From Pseudoalteromonas sp. Z1A8 (lineage in GTDB: Bacteria > Pseudomonadota > Gammaproteobacteria > Enterobacterales > Alteromonadaceae): a stretch of 64,000 bases of DNA. The position numbers and the translations under genes were made by a program. The notes beneath the pieces were generated by a model that was not told where the DNA came from, did no database searches, and was given only the letters and a program-made list of their open reading frames with translations. Shown here in pieces: positions 45,572 through 55,800 of this stretch; the first letter of the stretch is position 1; each line of letters begins with the position of its first letter. Where the stretch lies: positions 35,985-99,984 of the forward strand of contig NZ_WTLB01000011.1 of NCBI RefSeq assembly GCF_011378855.1. Reading direction: 5' to 3'.

Positions 45572-47663
45572 TAATAAAAAAGGTAAAAATAGCATGCATA
45601 AGGATGTACTTTGGCTTCATCGTATTTCACGAACATTACTGGCTGCTGTTGCTTTAGTCACTGTAAATACAGCCATTGCAGGGCCATTACTTTATGATGT
45701 TCGCTATAACCCATTACTTAAAGGCGAAACTGAGTTACAGCTTGTTTTTGATGAAGAGTTAACGTTTGAGCCAAAAGTTCAGGTGTTTAATAGACCGGCT
45801 CGAATCGAAATGTTTTTTGATACTGCAGAGTTAGAGGTTGGTTTAAATGATGTTGCAGTTAACCAAGCTGGGATTAGCAGTGTCACCAATGTTTTAACTG
45901 ATAATGGTTTAAAAGTAACGGTAAACCTAGATAGATTAAAAATTTATGAAACTGAGGTTAATAATAATTTAGTATCAATACGCGTATCTGACAATCCACT
46001 TACAGAATCTGAAAACGAAGATGTAGTGATGGATTCAGGTGATGTAAGCGGAAATTATATTAATCGTATTCAGTCAATTGATTTTAGACGTGGTGAAAAG
46101 GGCGAAGCTAAAGTACTCGTATTCTTACAAGATACTCAAGCTGCAATTGAAGTGCACGAAAGTGGCGGGAAAATTTATGCAGACTTTCACCATACCGATA
46201 TTTTAGATGACCTACTTTATGAATTAGATGTATTAGATTTTGGTACTGTTGTAAGTAATATCGAGACATTTAAAGAAGATGGATTAAGTCGTGTCGTTAT
46301 TGAGCCAAACGCTCAGTTCACGTTTACGTACCAGCAAATAGATAATATTTTAACGCTGACAGTAGAAAAAGATGAAACGCAAAATGCCTATTTAGATGGT
46401 GGTGTGGAGTATCAAGGTCGACCTATGACCTTAAATTTTCAAGATATTTCTGTACGCGCAGCACTACAAATTATTGCGGGCTACAACGACTTTAACTTAG
46501 TAACTAGTGATTCAGTCACGGGCAATATAACACTACGCTTAGATGGCGTACCGTGGGATCAAGCGCTTGATGTAGTACTGCGTATTAAAGGGCTAGATAA
46601 GCGCATGGATGGCTCTATTTTAATGGTAGCACCTGCAGAAGAACTAGCTGCACGTGAAGCTAAAGATTTAAAAGCTAAACAGCAAGTTGAAGACTTAGAG
46701 CCTCTGTACAGTGAATACATTCGATTAAACTATGCTAAGGCCGAAGATTTTGCTGATTTATTAAAAACAGATAGAAACAGCATTATAACAGCCCGTGGTA
46801 GTGTATCGGTTGATCAGCGTACAAATACCTTATTAGTAAAAGATACGGTAAAGAGTATAGAAAATATCCGCCGCATGATTGAAACACTCGATATTCCAGT
46901 ACAGCAGGTTGTAATAGAATCTCGTATGGTAACTGTGCGTGATAATGTTACTGAGGACTTAGGCGTACGCTGGGGCTTTAGTGACCAAGGTAGTAGTGTT
47001 GGTATTTCAGGCTCACTTGAAGGCGCAGAAGGCATTTATAACGCGACATCAACTTCAAATGCGCCAAGTATTTCAGATCGATTAAATGTAAATTTACCTA
47101 CATCAAACCCTGCAGCAAGTATTGGCTTACACATAGCAAAACTGGCTAATGGTACGTTAATTGATTTAGAGCTAAGTGCGCTTGAAAAAGAGAACAAAGG
47201 TGAGATCATTGCAAGCCCGCGCATTATTGCAGCAAACCAGCAAAAAGCGCGAATAGAGCAAGGTACTGAAATTCCTTACACTGAGTCAGCTTCAAGTGGT
47301 GCTACTACCGTAAGCTTTAAAAAAGCGGTACTGAGTTTAGAAGTAACGCCTCATATAACCCCGGATAATAAAGTAATACTAGACTTAGTGATTACTCAAG
47401 ATACACGTGGTGATACCGTACAAACGGGTACAGGTGAAGCTGTGTCTATTGATACCCAAGAGATCCAAACACAAGTATTAGTTGAAAATGGCCAAACCGT
47501 CGTACTCGGTGGTATTTTCCAGCAGCAAATCATTAATACTACAAGTAAAGTACCAATTTTAGGTGATATTCCTTATGTAGGAAGACTATTTAAAAGCACA
47601 AGTGAGTTTAATGAAAAGCGTGAATTGCTTATTTTCGTGACACCAAAAATACAAATTGATTAA
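45558..47663 (+). CDS. pilQ: Type IV pilus secretin PilQ
   Basis: A 701-residue outer-membrane secretin through which the pilus exits. Signal peptide (hydrophobic LLAAVALVTVNTAIAG near residues 27-42), two AMIN domains (about 45-260; peptidoglycan binding), an STN/N0 domain (LNFQDISVRAALQIIA), an N1 domain (about 380-450) and the C-terminal secretin core with the VPILGDIPYVGRLF signature and a beta-signal ending LLIFVTPKI. The ATG at 45594 (residue 13) is an alternative start with AAGG upstream. Last gene of the pil operon. Confidence 0.95.
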   Translation: MAQINNKKGKNSMHKDVLWLHRISRTLLAAVALVTVNTAIAGPLLYDVRYNPLLKGETELQLVFDEELTFEPKVQVFNRPARIEMFFDTAELEVGLNDVAVNQAGISSVTNVLTDNGLKVTVNLDRLKIYETEVNNNLVSIRVSDNPLTESENEDVVMDSGDVSGNYINRIQSIDFRRGEKGEAKVLVFLQDTQAAIEVHESGGKIYADFHHTDILDDLLYELDVLDFGTVVSNIETFKEDGLSRVVIEPNAQFTFTYQQIDNILTLTVEKDETQNAYLDGGVEYQGRPMTLNFQDISVRAALQIIAGYNDFNLVTSDSVTGNITLRLDGVPWDQALDVVLRIKGLDKRMDGSILMVAPAEELAAREAKDLKAKQQVEDLEPLYSEYIRLNYAKAEDFADLLKTDRNSIITARGSVSVDQRTNTLLVKDTVKSIENIRRMIETLDIPVQQVVIESRMVTVRDNVTEDLGVRWGFSDQGSSVGISGSLEGAEGIYNATSTSNAPSISDRLNVNLPTSNPAASIGLHIAKLANGTLIDLELSALEKENKGEIIASPRIIAANQQKARIEQGTEIPYTESASSGATTVSFKKAVLSLEVTPHITPDNKVILDLVITQDTRGDTVQTGTGEAVSIDTQEIQTQVLVENGQTVVLGGIFQQQIINTTSKVPILGDIPYVGRLFKSTSEFNEKRELLIFVTPKIQID

Positions 47664-47741
47664 AATACAGTGGTTTTATGTTAACCAACGGGTGATTATT
47701 TAGATTAATTGCTCGTTATATGGCTTTTTATCCTAATTGAC

Positions 47742-47771
47742 TTGAAATACCCCTGCAATTACTGAGATAAT
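47742..47771 (+). promoter_or_regulatory. Possible promoter of aroK operon
   Basis: TTGAAA (47742-47747), 18 bases, GATAAT (47766-47771), about 75 bases before the aroK start. The pilQ-aroK gap also holds CCCC/GGGG stems (about 47773-47810) that might terminate pil transcription; their U-tract (GGGGTTTTATTT) is modest. Confidence 0.45.
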
Positions 47772-47847
47772 CCCCTCCTTAATTTTGGGGCCAGGTCGTT
47801 AGGCGGGGTTTTATTTCAAATTTTAGAGTTTGTTTGTACTAAAAGAT

Positions 47848-48366
47848 ATGGCTGAGAAACGTAATATATTTCTAGTTGGCCCCATGGGGGCTGGCAAAAG
47901 CACGATTGGTCGTCACATCGCTGACCAATTACACCTTGAATTTGTTGATTCTGATCAAGAAATCGAACGCCGCACAGGTGCAGATATTGCATGGGTATTC
48001 GATCTTGAAGGTGAAGAAGGCTTTAGACTTCGAGAAGAGTCTGTTATTGGCGATTTAACCGAGATGCAAGGTATTGTACTTGCTACCGGTGGTGGTTCAG
48101 TAATGAGCAAAGAAGTTCGAAACAAGCTTTCGGCTCGAGGTATCGTTGTATACCTAGAGACACCTATAGAAAAGCAAGTTGCACGCACGCAACGCGACAA
48201 GCGTCGTCCATTACTGCAATCTGAAGAAGCACCTCGTAACGTATTAGAGCGCTTAGCAGAAGAACGCGAGCCACTATACAAAGAAGTTGCTGATTTTGTT
48301 GTACGTACCGATGAGCAAAGCGCTAAAGTTGTTGCTAACCAAATCATCGAGAAATTAGATTTTTAA
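47848..48366 (+). CDS. aroK: Shikimate kinase I
   Basis: A 172-residue cytoplasmic kinase phosphorylating shikimate at C3, fifth step of the shikimate pathway. P-loop GPMGAGKST at residues 11-19, the shikimate-binding DSDQEIERR, and [11 protein letters not shown] and ATGGGS motifs. The ATG at 47848 gives the E. coli-like N-terminus [14 protein letters not shown]; a TTG 18 bases upstream is rejected. Heads the aroK-aroB-damX-dam-rpe-gph-trpS cluster, conserved with E. coli. Confidence 0.96.
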   Translation: MAEKRNIFLVGPMGAGKSTIGRHIADQLHLEFVDSDQEIERRTGADIAWVFDLEGEEGFRLREESVIGDLTEMQGIVLATGGGSVMSKEVRNKLSARGIVVYLETPIEKQVARTQRDKRRPLLQSEEAPRNVLERLAEEREPLYKEVADFVVRTDEQSAKVVANQIIEKLDF

Positions 48367-48393
48367 AAACCAATAATAAGGGAATAACCAAGC

Positions 48394-49464
48394 ATGCTTA
48401 AATTAACTGTTAATTTGGACGAGCGAAGTTATCCTATTTATATTGGGGAATCTGCACTTCAAGATAATGGCCGCCTGGTTCACCACATTGGTGATTGTCG
48501 GCCTATCATCATTACTAATGACACAATAGCGCCTTTATATTTACAAAGGTTACTTGATTCATTAGCTGATCTAAATCCGCTATCTTTTATTATTCCTGAC
48601 GGTGAGCAATATAAATCACTTGAATGGTTTGAAAAAATGTCAGCATTTTTACTACAAAATAACTGTGGCCGAGATACATGCTTAATTGCATTAGGTGGCG
48701 GTGTTGTAGGTGATCTAACTGGTTTTGTTGCGGCTTGTTATCAGCGCGGCGTACCGTTTATTCAAATACCAACGACAGTGCTTTCACAGGTTGATTCATC
48801 GGTAGGTGGTAAAACGGCAGTAAATCATCCTTTGGGTAAAAATATGATAGGGGCATTTTATCAACCTCAAGCTGTATTTATTGATACGCAGACATTACAC
48901 ACCTTACCTGAACGAGAGTTTGCAGCAGGTATGGCTGAAGTAATTAAGTATGGTCTGATTTACGATACCGAACTATTTGCTTATTTAGAGAAAAATGTAG
49001 CTAATTTACAGCAACTCGATGAAGCATGTTTACAGCATATTATTTTTAGATGTTGTGAAATAAAAGCACTTATAGTTGCTCAAGATGAAAAAGAACATGG
49101 CCTGCGAGCTTTGTTAAACTTAGGTCATACATTTGCCCATGCAATTGAGGCAGAAATGGGTTATGGCGTTTGGTTACATGGTGAAGCTGTTGCAACGGGA
49201 ATGGTATTGGCAGCTAAACTTGCGCAGACACGCCAAGATTTAAGCGCAGATGAAGTTGAGCGAATTATTAAGCTGCTTGAGCTATATAATTTACCAACAG
49301 AAATTCCAAAGCAAATGACTAGCGAGCAGTTTTTAACGCATATGCGTAAAGACAAAAAGAATAAAAAAGGCACTATCCGCTTTATTCTACCTACCCAATT
49401 TGGCCAGTGTGCATTAGTTGATAATGTATCTGATGATCAAGTTAGAGACTTAATCGAGCAGTAA
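48394..49464 (+). CDS. aroB: 3-dehydroquinate synthase
   Basis: A 356-residue NAD-dependent, metal-dependent lyase converting DAHP to 3-dehydroquinate. Visible: the GGGVVGDLTGFVAA NAD-binding loop, QIPTTVLSQVDSSVGGKTAVNHPLGKN, the EVIKYG Glu ligand and the His ligands in LGHTFAHAIE and LHGEAVATGM. Starts 27 bases after aroK with AAGGGAATAACC as ribosome binding site. Next gene damX starts on the base after its stop codon. Confidence 0.97.
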   Translation: MLKLTVNLDERSYPIYIGESALQDNGRLVHHIGDCRPIIITNDTIAPLYLQRLLDSLADLNPLSFIIPDGEQYKSLEWFEKMSAFLLQNNCGRDTCLIALGGGVVGDLTGFVAACYQRGVPFIQIPTTVLSQVDSSVGGKTAVNHPLGKNMIGAFYQPQAVFIDTQTLHTLPEREFAAGMAEVIKYGLIYDTELFAYLEKNVANLQQLDEACLQHIIFRCCEIKALIVAQDEKEHGLRALLNLGHTFAHAIEAEMGYGVWLHGEAVATGMVLAAKLAQTRQDLSADEVERIIKLLELYNLPTEIPKQMTSEQFLTHMRKDKKNKKGTIRFILPTQFGQCALVDNVSDDQVRDLIEQ

Positions 49465-50817
49465 ATGCAGTCACAAATTTTACCAAGCCGTGCGGCTTTG
49501 GTGGATAGAATCGCACTGCAATTTGAGTACGGGCAAAATTTAATTGTTTTACTTGGCACTTCTGGGCTAGGTAAAAGCTATATGCTCGAAACCTTCATTA
49601 CAGATAAATATAACGACTTTAATAAAGCCTTTGTGCAAGTAAGCGCACAAATGACTGACGCTCAGCTAATGAGTGAGCTATTAGAGCAAAGCTTTAACTC
49701 CCCCCTGATTGATCATAACTTAAGTTTACCTGAAAACTATTACCAATTACTGCAGCAGCAACCATGTGGGCCATGTTTATGGGTACTTGATGGCGGTAGA
49801 CAGTTATCTGAAGAGATGTTGATTGAACTTGAGTTACTTTCAAAAAATAGTCCAAATACGCTATATATCATAATAGCTTCACAGTCCAAATTAGCTTTAA
49901 ATAATGCTGTTGAAATTTACTTAGAACGGCTAACGCTTCAAGAAAGCAAGATGTTATTGCAGTGGTATTTTACTGATTTACCTTATGATGAAGACCCTGT
50001 ATTCAGTACTTTTTTAGCTGAGGCTCACGGCAATCCTAGTTTATTGCTTGCTTGGCAACCTAGTGAGCACATAGCCGATATTATCGTTAAAGACAAAGTG
50101 TCTTGGCGGTTGCATTTATTGATTTTGATGTTGCTGATTATGCTATTAATTATTGGGCTACTTTATAAATCTGATATGACACAGTGGTGGCAACAGTACT
50201 ATCAGCAAGAAGAGACGCAGGTAATTAATACAGCAATACCAATAGAGCAAGTAAGTGAGCCGGTTATAAAGAAAAATGACTCAATAGTTAGCTTAAATGA
50301 ATCAAAGGTAGTTGAGTCACCTATTAAGTCAGAACGTGTACATACCAATGATGTGCCCGCTATAATGCAAAGCCTTACTGAGCCTACCAACACTGTTAAT
50401 GTATTAGACCATGATGTTGATGACAGTGCTAAAAACAAAAGCAGTATAGTAAGTGACGTTAAATCTAAAATTCTTAAAATAAAGAAAGTAGATACCGCAG
50501 AGCAAACTCAGGTTAATCAGGATAATATATGGTATATGCAGCAGCCAGATACAAATAGCGTTATTCAATTATTAGCTGTAACTCAGCAGGAAGTGAGTGA
50601 TAATTTTATTGCTCAATTTAATCTACAGCAGCAAACTCATACGTATCGAACCAAACGAAATAATAAAATGTGGTGGGTTGTCACATTTGGCAGTTTTGAA
50701 AGTATAAAAGAAGCAAAATCAGCAATGGATACTTTATCTGCTGGGGTTAGAAAAAATAAACCTTTCTATAAAAAAATTAGTAAAATAAAGCAAGAAATAG
50801 CACTCGTTGATCAGTAA
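49465..50817 (+). CDS. damX: DamX-like cell division protein (AAA ATPase + SPOR)
   Basis: A 450-residue bitopic membrane protein. The cytoplasmic N-terminal AAA-type domain has Walker A GTSGLGKS (residues 31-38) and Walker B-like LWVLDGGRQL; a transmembrane helix spans about 213-235; a low-complexity periplasmic linker leads to a C-terminal SPOR domain (about 365-445; SVIQLLAVTQQEV, MWWVVTFGSFESIKEAKSAM) that targets it to septal peptidoglycan. E. coli DamX has lost a functional ATPase; here Walker A looks complete. Directly abuts aroB. Confidence 0.88.
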   Translation: MQSQILPSRAALVDRIALQFEYGQNLIVLLGTSGLGKSYMLETFITDKYNDFNKAFVQVSAQMTDAQLMSELLEQSFNSPLIDHNLSLPENYYQLLQQQPCGPCLWVLDGGRQLSEEMLIELELLSKNSPNTLYIIIASQSKLALNNAVEIYLERLTLQESKMLLQWYFTDLPYDEDPVFSTFLAEAHGNPSLLLAWQPSEHIADIIVKDKVSWRLHLLILMLLIMLLIIGLLYKSDMTQWWQQYYQQEETQVINTAIPIEQVSEPVIKKNDSIVSLNESKVVESPIKSERVHTNDVPAIMQSLTEPTNTVNVLDHDVDDSAKNKSSIVSDVKSKILKIKKVDTAEQTQVNQDNIWYMQQPDTNSVIQLLAVTQQEVSDNFIAQFNLQQQTHTYRTKRNNKMWWVVTFGSFESIKEAKSAMDTLSAGVRKNKPFYKKISKIKQEIALVDQ

Positions 50818-50870
50818 AACACACTGCTTTAGTGTAAAATCGCGCAACACCAGATTGAAGTAAAGAGCCA

Positions 50871-51728
50871 ATGCAGCAAAAGAGTAGAGCCTTCCTTAAA
50901 TGGGCCGGCGGAAAATACAGCCTAGTTGAGAACATTAATGCGCGATTAAACCAAGCTAGCAAGCATGCAGATACGTTGGTTGAACCTTTTGTTGGTGCAG
51001 GTTCTGTGTTTTTAAATAGTGACTTTAAACACTATATTCTTAACGATATAAATGCAGACTTAATTAACTTATACAAAGAGCTTAAAAGCTCTCCAGATGA
51101 GCTGATTAGTGACGCTAAAAAACTATTTGTTGATCTGAATAATCATGCAGATGCTTATTACGAATATCGTGTGCAGTTTAATCAAAGTCGTGATGTATAT
51201 GAACGTTCAATATTGTTTTTATACATGAACCGTCATGGCTACAATGGACTCTGTAGGTATAATTTAAAAGGCATTTTTAACGTGCCTTTTGGTAAGTATA
51301 AAAAGCCTTACTTTCCTGAAAAAGAAATGTATTTTTTTGCTGAAAAAGCACAAAAAGCGACGTTCACCTGTTTAGATTACGATGACGTTTTTAAGTTAGT
51401 ACCTAACAATGCTGTTATTTATTGCGACCCACCTTATGTACCATTAAGTAAAACGGCTTCGTTTACCTCTTACGCTAAGGGCGGGTTTAATTTAGATGAT
51501 CAGGCTAATCTGGCTAATTTGGCTGAGAAGGCGGCGTTTGAAAACAACACGCCAGTGCTTATATCTAATCACGATACTGTATGGACTCGAAAAATTTATA
51601 GCCAAGCGTCACTTGATCAAATACAAGTAAAGCGCACTATCAGCCCCAAAGGTGGCTCTCGTAATAAAGTAGACGAGTTAATGGCTATGTATTTAGCACC
51701 CAAGCAACCACTGCATAAATTGCGATAA
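50871..51728 (+). CDS. dam: DNA adenine methylase (GATC-specific)
   Basis: A 285-residue S-adenosylmethionine-dependent N6-adenine methyltransferase of the alpha class. SAM motif FVGAGS at residues 40-45 and catalytic DPPY at 186-189, with FLKWAGGK near the N-terminus and the target-recognition region between (RHGYNGLCRYN, typical of Dam). Expected roles: mismatch repair strand choice, replication timing, gene regulation. Between damX and rpe as in E. coli. Its last 44 bases overlap the convergent DUF2970 gene. Confidence 0.96.
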   Translation: MQQKSRAFLKWAGGKYSLVENINARLNQASKHADTLVEPFVGAGSVFLNSDFKHYILNDINADLINLYKELKSSPDELISDAKKLFVDLNNHADAYYEYRVQFNQSRDVYERSILFLYMNRHGYNGLCRYNLKGIFNVPFGKYKKPYFPEKEMYFFAEKAQKATFTCLDYDDVFKLVPNNAVIYCDPPYVPLSKTASFTSYAKGGFNLDDQANLANLAEKAAFENNTPVLISNHDTVWTRKIYSQASLDQIQVKRTISPKGGSRNKVDELMAMYLAPKQPLHKLR

Positions 51729-51870
51729 CAAAAGCAATAAATAGTGTAATCGCAATTAAAATAATAGACGTAGGAGAGTGTTGTTTAAAATCAGCTTGGC
51801 GTTTATTTTCAGACTGAACACCAAAAAATGCTGCTAGCACACTTTGCAACGCACTAATAAATTGCAGCAT
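51685..51870 (-). CDS. DUF2970 family small membrane protein
   Basis: A 61-residue protein: an amphipathic N-terminus with the DUF2970 core (LAAFFGVQSENKRQADF), then SPTSIILIAITLFIAFVIAIYAVVAWVL as one transmembrane segment. Family members of this size are widespread in proteobacteria; function unknown. It overlaps the 3' end of dam by 44 bases in convergent orientation and starts 3 bases after the stop of the next upstream gene. I regard it as real because both the family core and the membrane segment are recognisable. Confidence 0.8.
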   Translation of the reverse strand: MLQFISALQSVLAAFFGVQSENKRQADFKQHSPTSIILIAITLFIAFVIAIYAVVAWVLNT

Positions 51871-51873
51871 TAT

Positions 51874-52170
51874 TTAAAATAAGGGTTTTAAAGAAGGAGT
51901 ATTTTTAGAATCATCAGAACTAGTAAGTAGTTCTAGCAAATCGAGGTAATGAAACTGAGCACTACGGCTATCGCCAGTTAACCACGAAAACCACGATGAC
52001 TCTTCTTCAATTTTAATACACGTAGATAATGTGCTGTTAGCACTTACAGTTTGTGTATTATGGCAATTATTAACCGAGCTTAATTCTTGCTCAGAGCTTG
52101 AACCAAAGCTAAACGCCCCGATAAGCAGTAATGCCGACGCAATTAATATCCCAGTTTTAAATGCACGCAT
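51874..52170 (-). CDS. Small exported protein of unknown function
   Basis: A 98-residue protein from the ATG at 52170 (an upstream TTG adds four codons and is not preferred). The N-terminus MRAFKTGILIASALLLIGAFSFG is a signal peptide or membrane anchor. The mature part has two cysteines (NNCHNTQ and STLSTCIK), which might form a disulphide in the periplasm, and a WFSWLTGDSRSAQFHYLDLLELL segment. No family recognised. In one transcript with the DUF2970 gene and divergent from rpe. Confidence 0.6.
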   Translation of the reverse strand: MRAFKTGILIASALLLIGAFSFGSSSEQELSSVNNCHNTQTVSANSTLSTCIKIEEESSWFSWLTGDSRSAQFHYLDLLELLTSSDDSKNTPSLKPLF

Positions 52171-52331
52171 GGTAAAATCCAATAATTTGTTACTTTTTTA
52201 ATCATAGCAAATATTGATTAAATATCAAACTTAAAGTTACCTGATAAAGGGGCTATTACGCCATATTACTTGGGTAACATCTTCAATTAAGTTACATTAA
52301 CGCAATACACTATTTATTGATGGAGTTAATC

Positions 52332-53015
52332 ATGTTTAACCCAGAGCAAAAATATTTAATTGCCCCTTCTATTTTGTCTGCTGACTTTGCAAAGCTAGGC
52401 GAAGATGTTGATAAAGTACTCGCTGCAGGTGCAGATGTGGTTCATTTTGATGTAATGGATAATCACTATGTACCTAATCTAACAATTGGCCCAATGGTGT
52501 GTAAAGCACTTAGAGATTACGGCGTAACAGCGCCTATCGACGTGCATTTAATGGTTAAGCCTGTAGATAGCCTTATTCCACTGTTTGCAGAGGCAGGTGC
52601 ATCAATTATTACTTTTCATCCAGAAGCTAGCGAGCACGTTGATCGTACAATACAGCTGATTAAAGATCACGGCTGTAAAGCAGGCTTAGTGTTTAACCCT
52701 GCAACAAGTCTAAGTTATTTAGATCATGTTATTGATAAGCTCGATACCATTTTACTTATGTCGGTAAACCCAGGTTTTGGCGGGCAAAGTTTTATCCCTC
52801 ATACGCTTGAAAAATTACGCCAAACAAAACAGCGTATTATTGAATCAGGTCGAGATATTCGCTTAGAGGTTGATGGTGGTATTAAAGTCGATAACATTGC
52901 AGCAGCAGCTCAAGCGGGTGCAGATATGTTTGTTGCAGGTTCTGCTATTTTTAACCAACCAGATTACAAAGTTGTGATTGATCAAATGCGTGAGCAGCTT
53001 GGAAGTGTAAAATAA
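52332..53015 (+). CDS. rpe: Ribulose-phosphate 3-epimerase
   Basis: A 227-residue TIM-barrel enzyme interconverting ribulose 5-phosphate and xylulose 5-phosphate. [15 protein letters not shown], the metal-binding [18 protein letters not shown] and the phosphate-binding EVDGGI and GSAIF motifs are all intact. The ATG at 52332 has GGAG 6 bases upstream; two earlier in-frame starts lack one. TAATG overlap with gph shows translational coupling. Confidence 0.96.
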   Translation: MFNPEQKYLIAPSILSADFAKLGEDVDKVLAAGADVVHFDVMDNHYVPNLTIGPMVCKALRDYGVTAPIDVHLMVKPVDSLIPLFAEAGASIITFHPEASEHVDRTIQLIKDHGCKAGLVFNPATSLSYLDHVIDKLDTILLMSVNPGFGGQSFIPHTLEKLRQTKQRIIESGRDIRLEVDGGIKVDNIAAAAQAGADMFVAGSAIFNQPDYKVVIDQMREQLGSVK

Positions 53016-53680
53016 TGAAGTACGATATCGCCTTATTTGATTTAGATGGTACCTTGGTTGATAGCGTTTACGATTTATACATAGCCATAAATCTCACATT
53101 AACTGACTTAGCATTTCCGATAGTAAGTCAGCGTTTGGTTGAAAGCTGGGTAGGTAATGGTGTTGAAGTCCTCGTTAAACGCGCCTTGAGTGGCGATATG
53201 CAAGTGAGTGAACATTTAGATGAATCACTCAGCAGCAAAGCTATTACGCAGTTTTATAAACATTATGAGCAACATGTGGGTGAATATAGTGTGTTGTACC
53301 AACATGTAGAAACTGGGCTTGCAGCACTTCGCGGTATGCCCAAAGCATTAGTCACTAATAAGTCTCGTGTGTTTACAGAGAAGTTGCTTGATAAACTAGC
53401 ACTAGCGAGCCATTTTGATGTGATTGTATGTGGTGACGATATGGCAAAAAAACCATCTCCAGAGCCATTGCTATTTGCCTGTAAAAAGCTAAATGTTGAA
53501 CCGAATAAAGGAATAATGATAGGTGATTCTAAAAGCGATATACTTGCAGCTAAAGCCGCTAACATAGACGTAATTGCACTTAATTACGGCTATAACCAAG
53601 GTGAAAACCTTGCAGATTATAATCCGCAGTACCTATGCGATAACTTCTTAGATATAATACCTGTTCTAACGCAGCGTTAA
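53015..53680 (+). CDS. gph: Phosphoglycolate phosphatase
   Basis: A 221-residue HAD-family phosphatase: nucleophile motif DLDGTLVDS at residues 9-17, motif II VTNKS, motif III Lys in KKPSPEP and motif IV GDSKSDILAA. Removes 2-phosphoglycolate formed during DNA repair. Its ATG overlaps the rpe stop by one base, and trpS follows after 32 bases, the E. coli order. Confidence 0.92.
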   Translation: MKYDIALFDLDGTLVDSVYDLYIAINLTLTDLAFPIVSQRLVESWVGNGVEVLVKRALSGDMQVSEHLDESLSSKAITQFYKHYEQHVGEYSVLYQHVETGLAALRGMPKALVTNKSRVFTEKLLDKLALASHFDVIVCGDDMAKKPSPEPLLFACKKLNVEPNKGIMIGDSKSDILAAKAANIDVIALNYGYNQGENLADYNPQYLCDNFLDIIPVLTQR

Positions 53681-53712
53681 ATATTATTAATTAAGCTAAA
53701 TAAAGGAAAATC

Positions 53713-54717
53713 ATGAGTAAACCAGTAGTATTAAGTGGCATGCAGCCAACCGGTGGTATGACAATAGGCAACTATGTTGGCGCTATTAACCAGTGGGTTA
53801 AGCTACAGGAAGAATATGATAGCTACTTTATGCTTGCAGATTTGCATGCGATTACGGTACGCCAAGACCCAGAATTACTTCGCGCTCGCGTATTGGATGG
53901 AGTTGCACTATATACAGCATGTGGTATTAATCCAGAAAAAGCAGCGCTATTTGTACAATCTCAAGTGCCTGAACATGCACAACTAGGTTGGGTTTTAAAC
54001 TGTTATGCACAAATGGGTGAATTAAATCGTATGACGCAGTTTAAAGATAAGTCAGCAACGCACGCTAATAATATTAACGTGGGTTTATTTGCTTATCCAG
54101 CTCTGCAAGCGGCGGATATTTTATTGTATCAAGCAGATAAAGTACCTGTAGGAGATGATCAAAAGCAGCATTTAGAGCTGACTCGCGATATTGCTACACG
54201 ATTTAATAATGTATATGGCGATATTTTTACGCTACCAGAACCGTATATTCCTGAATTTGGTGCTCGCGTAATGAGCCTACAAGATCCACTTAAAAAGATG
54301 TCAAAGTCAGATGAAAACCCAAATGGTTTTATCATGATGCTAGACGAGCCTAAAAAGATTGAGAAAAAACTTAAAAAAGCAGTAACAGACTCAGACGAAC
54401 AAGCGCGTATCTACTTTGATCGCAAAGAAAAGCCGGGTGTATCAAACTTGCTTACTTTATTAAGCGTTGCAACTAAGCGCTCAATTGAAGAGCTAGTGCC
54501 AGAATACGAAGATAAAATGTATGGCCATTTGAAGAAAGATACCGCTGATGCTGTTGTAAGTATGATTGAACCTATTCAGGCTCGCTTTAAAGAGATTAGA
54601 GAAGATCAAACGCTTCTTAACAACATTATGAAAAAGGGCGCTGAAAAAGCGAGTGCTCGAGCTGAGGTTACATTAAAAGCGGCTTATGATGCGGTTGGAT
54701 TTATTCCACGTCCATAA
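53713..54717 (+). CDS. trpS: Tryptophanyl-tRNA synthetase
   Basis: A 334-residue class I aminoacyl-tRNA synthetase charging tRNA-Trp. The HIGH-equivalent is TIGN (residues 17-20, in [17 protein letters not shown]), the KMSKS loop is intact near residue 195 and the [15 protein letters not shown] region is conserved. Shine-Dalgarno AAGGAAAATC precedes the ATG. Last gene of the aroK-trpS cluster; terminator 21 bases downstream. Confidence 0.97.
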   Translation: MSKPVVLSGMQPTGGMTIGNYVGAINQWVKLQEEYDSYFMLADLHAITVRQDPELLRARVLDGVALYTACGINPEKAALFVQSQVPEHAQLGWVLNCYAQMGELNRMTQFKDKSATHANNINVGLFAYPALQAADILLYQADKVPVGDDQKQHLELTRDIATRFNNVYGDIFTLPEPYIPEFGARVMSLQDPLKKMSKSDENPNGFIMMLDEPKKIEKKLKKAVTDSDEQARIYFDRKEKPGVSNLLTLLSVATKRSIEELVPEYEDKMYGHLKKDTADAVVSMIEPIQARFKEIREDQTLLNNIMKKGAEKASARAEVTLKAAYDAVGFIPRP

Positions 54718-54737
54718 GGTAGCTTTACCACTTATGT

Positions 54738-54773
54738 AAAAATGCCGCTTACTTCAAATAAGCGGCATTTTTT
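54738..54773 (+). terminator. Terminator of the aroK-trpS cluster
   Basis: AAAATGCCGCTTA, 6-7-base loop, TAAGCGGCATTTTTT. A 13-bp stem with U-tract right after trpS. Confidence 0.92.
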
Positions 54774-54845
54774 ATATAATACTAATTAACATTAAAAAAC
54801 CAAATATAAATAATAACGACATTGCTTGTTTGTCTGTCTTGTCCA

Positions 54846-55766
54846 TTATTCAGCGTCTTTAGTTGTTATTTTAACGCTCTCTTCAACATCAACTAGAGAA
54901 ACTTTATAGCCCTTGTTTTCAAGTAAGGTAAGTAAACTATCTTGTCCTGCAAGGTGGCCAACTCCAACAAGTACAAACTCATTTTTGTCGTTGTTAAACA
55001 TGGCTTCTACTTTTGGTAACCAATCATTATTTCTATCTGTAATGAGTTGTTTATAGCTATTCGGATCATTTTTCTGCATACCTTCAAGTGCCACTTTATT
55101 CAGTGTGCCTGTATCACCTTTGCGCCAGGCAGCTAAAAGTCCTTTAAACATATCGCCATAGTTGTGAAGCTCAGCTAAGTTACGTTTAATGAAATCGTTT
55201 TCGTTGCCTTGACCCATTGTTTTATAAAGCTCTAACTGAAATTCCATTGTTTCTAAGTAATTTTTTGTTTTGTTATCTTCAGTCGCTTTTTTAGTAAAGT
55301 AAGCATCAACCCCTTCACCCATTAAGTTTTGCTTTTGAAGTTCCATCGACATTAAAACAATACTAACCATAGCAGGGCGAAAACCATCTAACTTAGCTAG
55401 GTTAGCGCCAAACTCGCTAAGCTTATTTTCAAGTGAAGCTTTAACCTGGGGTTCTAGCTTTTGACTCAACGTTTCGTTATTTGTATACGATAGCGCACCT
55501 AACATTTGCATTTGTGCATTGGTGTCGGCTGGGTCAGGTAACGGTGCTTCTAAAATAATTGTATCTGCTTGTTCATAAGCATGGTTAAACTCGGCGGGTA
55601 GTGGCATTTCAGCTTTAGGTAGTATGTGAACTGTACCGCCAATAAATAGTGAGTCATTGCCATTACTTACTTGCCATACAGAGCTTTGAGCCTGTGCTGT
55701 ATTTGCTAAAAGGCTACAACTAAGTAATACGCTAGCAGACACTAATTTTTTTGTGAATTTTTTCAT
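54846..55766 (-). CDS. TraB/GumN family protein, exported
   Basis: A 306-residue protein with a signal peptide (MKKFTKKLVSASVLLSCSLLANTAQA). The TraB/GumN signature residues appear as GGTVHIL near the N-terminus of the mature part and VGVGHLAG near the C-terminus, the two GxxH elements of this metalloprotease-like (EreA/ChaN-related) fold. AGGA lies 6 bases before the ATG at 55766; an ATG two codons earlier is less well placed. Family members from other organisms include putative metalloproteases; substrate unknown. Second gene of a two-gene unit, after a small periplasmic protein. Confidence 0.82.
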   Translation of the reverse strand: MKKFTKKLVSASVLLSCSLLANTAQAQSSVWQVSNGNDSLFIGGTVHILPKAEMPLPAEFNHAYEQADTIILEAPLPDPADTNAQMQMLGALSYTNNETLSQKLEPQVKASLENKLSEFGANLAKLDGFRPAMVSIVLMSMELQKQNLMGEGVDAYFTKKATEDNKTKNYLETMEFQLELYKTMGQGNENDFIKRNLAELHNYGDMFKGLLAAWRKGDTGTLNKVALEGMQKNDPNSYKQLITDRNNDWLPKVEAMFNNDKNEFVLVGVGHLAGQDSLLTLLENKGYKVSLVDVEESVKITTKDAE

Positions 55767-55800
55767 GATCATTCCTTAATATAGCTTTTAATTTGATTTT

